A stretch of DNA of 64,000 bases, taken from Glandiceps talaboti (Eukaryota; Hemichordata; Enteropneusta; Spengelidae). The DNA lies in assembly GCF_964340395.1 (NCBI RefSeq), contig NC_135569.1:6557540-6621539 (forward strand), read 5' to 3'. Positions 61,290 through 64,000 of this stretch are shown here, one piece after another. The translations under genes were made by a program, and so were the position numbers. Position 1 is the stretch's first letter, and each line of letters opens with the position of its first letter. The notes under the pieces were generated by a model. It did not search any database. It saw only the letters and a program-made list of their open reading frames with translations, and was not told where the DNA came from.

Positions 61290-63140
61290 GGTGGTGGTGG
61301 TGGTGGTGGTGATATGATTTGATTTGATTTGACTGAGAGTCCCTCACATTCTTCTTACCAATACAGTACCTGAATACCAAGGTGAACCTGATTCAGTATC
61401 CATTGCAAAATGCGCAGAAGCCGTAAAACAGGTAAGAAGTCACCAAACAAAACAGATTGAACTTGTTCTTATATTGTCATTGACAGAAATTCATGGCTTC
61501 ACTACATCTCTTTCTTTGACACTTTGTAGTGCCATCAATTTTCTTTAATCTGTTATGGCTTGAAACAGTCGCAATCTATCCTCGGACATAAAAAGATGAA
61601 AGAAAATAATCATATAATATAGAATAACCAACGAAGAAAAAATAATTATATTTTAAAATTTAAGTTAATTTTTCTTTTAGAACTTTTATCGACCAACCTA
61701 TCCTTATTTTTCAGAGACCATTTGATGGTAACAACTTATTTAATTATATCACGTGACTCACGATATCCCAATCAAAACAGTGTTACAAGAACTTATTTAT
61801 ACCAAATCTAATGATTCATTGGCAAGTGTGCGTTATAAGTTTAAAAGTCAGCTTATCACGTGATACACCATTGTCAAAACAGAATATAGAAGTGTGTTCA
61901 TTTCGACCATGATTATACAATAGAACGAGAGTCGTGTGTAATCACGTGACCCACTTCATCCACTCGAAACAGAGCACCAACTTGTTCATTTCAACACCCA
62001 GTCACAACGGTGTGATGATTCATAAAGCAAGGAAGAAAGACTTCCAGGTTTGCTCATCCAAGTGATAAAGTGTGTCTTAATTACTACATGTCTTTTATTC
62101 GCCTTTCGTCTCAAGGTGGGAGGACCCTTACTTATTGAAGACACCTGTTTGTGTTGTAATGCTTTAGGTGGTCTACCTGGACCATACATGTAAGTTTATG
62201 CATATAACAACACAATAATGATGATACGCAACATTTAAAGCAATGTTACACCAGTCCCTTCGATGCACATCGGTTCTAATACTGTAACAATGAAATATCC
62301 ATCCTGATCTGTTTTCCTATTTTCTTTCCTGGCTTCTTTATCATGATCGTTAGAGGACCACAATCACCTGTATCGTCAAACTTCCTCCTCCGCCCCTCCC
62401 CCTCAGCTCCCCTGCAAAAAGGGAGAATATGTTATGTATTGAAATAAACATACCACATTTTTCCAGAGGCGTATTTTAACACTTCACACATTTTTTTTTT
62501 TAATTCTTATTTTCTAATATATGTATTTTAAGTTTGTTCCTTTGCTGTGTCTAGAACAAAAAACATTACATAAGCTTTCAAGGTTTCAATATTTTAAACC
62601 ATGTAAGAGTTTATGCATTCTAGCTTTATATATCCATCTATCGTCTATGACTTACCTAGTGAAAATTACCATATTGTCGATTGCTAAGTGACACACGTTG
62701 AGTTTATAAAATTTTTACAGGTGAAAATACTTACATAAACCTTTGATTAAGCTATTCTAGTGTAATATCAATGTCAATGTATGCCTTCAATGACATAATA
62801 TTTGCCACCTTGCATTGTAAGAACAGTAAATTGGCTAGTATGGATTCCTCGACATTTTTTGATACGTAAAAAAATTACGTCATCGGGTTATACGTTATAT
62901 CTTGATAACAGGTTTGAGTCAATTGCAATCAGTGGTTAATATGCGTCAGTAAGAAGAATACTACTATTATACTACTTCGTGAGACTTTTAAATGTATACG
63001 CATGCGCAGCGTAAACTCGCCTAAAACGTACGAATTCAGCTTGTGCCCCTTTTACATTTCTCGTTTCTCGTTCTCATTTTTTCAAAGTGTTGTTTTTTTC
63101 TTTTTCAGAAAACATTTTTACGAGAAACTAGGTTCTGAAG
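60041..63140 (+). CDS. ITPA: inosine triphosphate pyrophosphatase, 5' part, 5 exons in window
   Basis: Exons 60041-60115, 60836-60887, 61367-61431, 62116-62189 and 63109-63140 join to about 99 residues of an expected 195 or so; the frame is open at the last donor and the rest lies beyond the right edge. The start follows AGCAAC. Family landmarks are FVTGNEQKL (15-23, nucleotide-binding strand and loop), KIDLPEYQGEP (40-50), the metal and catalytic segment LIEDTCL (70-76, Asp73) and [16 protein letters not shown] (81-96). The enzyme hydrolyses ITP, dITP and XTP to the monophosphate and pyrophosphate, keeping deaminated purines out of the nucleotide pool in the cytosol. All five donors in the window are GT. 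Introns hold a dispersed GC-rich repeat and a large (GGT)n/(GAT)n array. Confidence 0.95.
60168..60430 (+). repeat. dispersed GC-rich element in ITPA intron 1
   Basis: Contains TAGCTCTGGAATATGCGCTC and a roughly inverted counterpart (GGAGCGCACATATGTATTTT). The first block recurs at 6912-6965 (ATAGCTCTGGAAATATGCGC, then GGACTCTACACATCTCC). Confidence 0.7.
61052..61315. repeat. (GGT)n(GAT)n(GGT)n array in ITPA intron 2
   Basis: A 260-bp triplet array: GGT, then GAC/GAT, then a pure GAT block, then GGT again. It ends about 50 bp before the exon 3 acceptor. Confidence 0.97.
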
Positions 63141-63173
63141 GTAAAGTACCCATATATTTACAGTAAAAACGCT

Positions 63174-63538
63174 TTAGGCCTAAATGTTTGGTTCCGGTTA
63201 CCCGCCCCCATATAGTTTTTCACGCCGATCCTTACATCTTTTTACGTATTCAAGAAAAAAAAAATCGCTAAAATTGTGAAGTCTCGCAAGAAATAGTGGA
63301 TGTGGAAACTGACATCAACTTAAAAATACAATATAAAAAGTGTTCTTCCAATCTGTAATGGCTGTACATCTGATGAGAAGAAACCGATAACACAGAGACC
63401 ATGTGGAAAAACAATGGAAAACATACTACTTTAGACACTCAAAAAAAATATGTGTGAAAAAATAAAATAAAAAATCTACCTACCCCACCTATTCTAAAAT
63501 AGAGCGTAATCGGAACCACACAAATTGTTATTAGGCCT
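63174..63538. mobile_element. terminal-inverted-repeat element, about 365 bp
   Basis: The left end reads TTAGGCCTAAATGTTTGGTT followed by CCGGTTAC. The right end, reverse-complemented, begins AGGCCTAATAACAATTTG and continues TGTGGTTCCGATTACG. Related ends occur at 34326-34385 and 39797-39838. It lies in ITPA intron 5. No transposase is present, so it is non-autonomous. Confidence 0.75.
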
Positions 63539-63561
63539 CATAACACTGAGTGTGCTCAAAG

Positions 63562-63829
63562 CAGGGCTGAAAATTAACATTAGTCCCATATCCACAGACT
63601 ACCAATTCTTGTCATAGGGCTACCATAAGTTGCAGCTGGTAGCCCACTCAGGCTACCACTGATTATGTGATGAGGATGGAAGATTTATGGTCATAAAAGT
63701 ATTTTAGTAACACATTAATTCCCAATAGAGGAATATGGGACTATTGGTCACCACCTTGGGCTACGGCAGCCTACGCTACGGTAACCCACTGGGACTACCA
63801 AAGAAGGAGAAAATTAATTTCAACCCCTG
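63562..63829. mobile_element. MITE with CAGGG termini and 6-bp target duplication
   Basis: Termini CAGGGCTGAAAATTAA and TTAATTTCAACCCCTG are inverted copies. A direct repeat TCAAAG lies immediately outside each end (63556-63561 and 63830-63835). Subterminal TAGTCCCATAT and ATATGGGACTA are also inverted. The CAGGG end is hAT-like, but hAT elements make 8-bp duplications, so the superfamily is open. Confidence 0.85.
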
Positions 63830-64000
63830 TCAAAGTGATGGACATGTTATGATATCTGGCATCGACCACATGCAGTCATTTGTAAGATAGAGTGAATGCA
63901 TATACAAAAGACTGGCGCTATTAAATTATGGGCACCACAAATATTTCAATAAATAAAAGCGGCAAATAGAATTTGAAAGCCCCCATAATAAAGCATACTG

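Overview
This is a piece of an animal nuclear genome, very probably a marine invertebrate. The genes carry many spliceosomal introns with standard GT-AG borders. There is a replication-dependent histone H1 gene with a canonical 3' stem-loop. Gene spacing is a few kb, base composition is AT-rich, and simple-sequence DNA is very abundant: (ACAT)n, (TA)n, (GA)n, (GACA)n, (GATA)n and (GGT)n arrays up to about 470 bp. I cannot fix the phylum; a non-vertebrate deuterostome or a lophotrochozoan would both fit.

Layout. 1-8094 shows no gene. 8095-11915 (+) is a complete five-exon omega-class glutathione transferase. 13551-19885 (-) is a complete eight-exon secreted subtilase of the proteinase K type with diverged motifs around its triad. 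24026-32037 (-) is a complete twelve-exon MFS transporter of the SLC18B1 type. An intronless histone H1 gene (29731-30273, +) with its own promoter and stem-loop sits inside MFS intron 3 on the opposite strand. 36563-46489 (-) is a group II PLP amino-acid decarboxylase of the DDC/HDC/TDC clade with 13 well-supported exons and a tentative terminal exon. 48160-55091 (+) is a nine-exon PP2C phosphatase, the ILKAP orthologue. 57949-58993 (-) holds two exon-like fragments of an ACK/TNK2-type kinase. 60041-63140 (+) is the first half of an ITPA inosine triphosphatase, which runs off the right edge. Exon phases and joined reading frames agree across every intron of the main genes, so these models are firm even though they were assembled by eye.

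The genes are mostly unrelated housekeeping or metabolic functions. The one pairing that invites a functional reading is the amine-forming decarboxylase lying 4.5 kb upstream of, and in the same orientation as, an SLC18B1-type vesicular amine/polyamine carrier. The decarboxylase and ILKAP start head to head, 1.67 kb apart.

The rest is repeat biology. A roughly 45-bp minisatellite grew out of the last codons and stop codon of ILKAP. A roughly 43-bp minisatellite unit occurs at several separate loci. Several families of short inverted-repeat elements (MITE-like) occur, two of them with convincing termini near the right edge. There are also a LINE reverse-transcriptase tail, strong hairpins and a strange degenerate TA/GTATA tract. 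No CRISPR array, operon, tRNA or rRNA was recognised.
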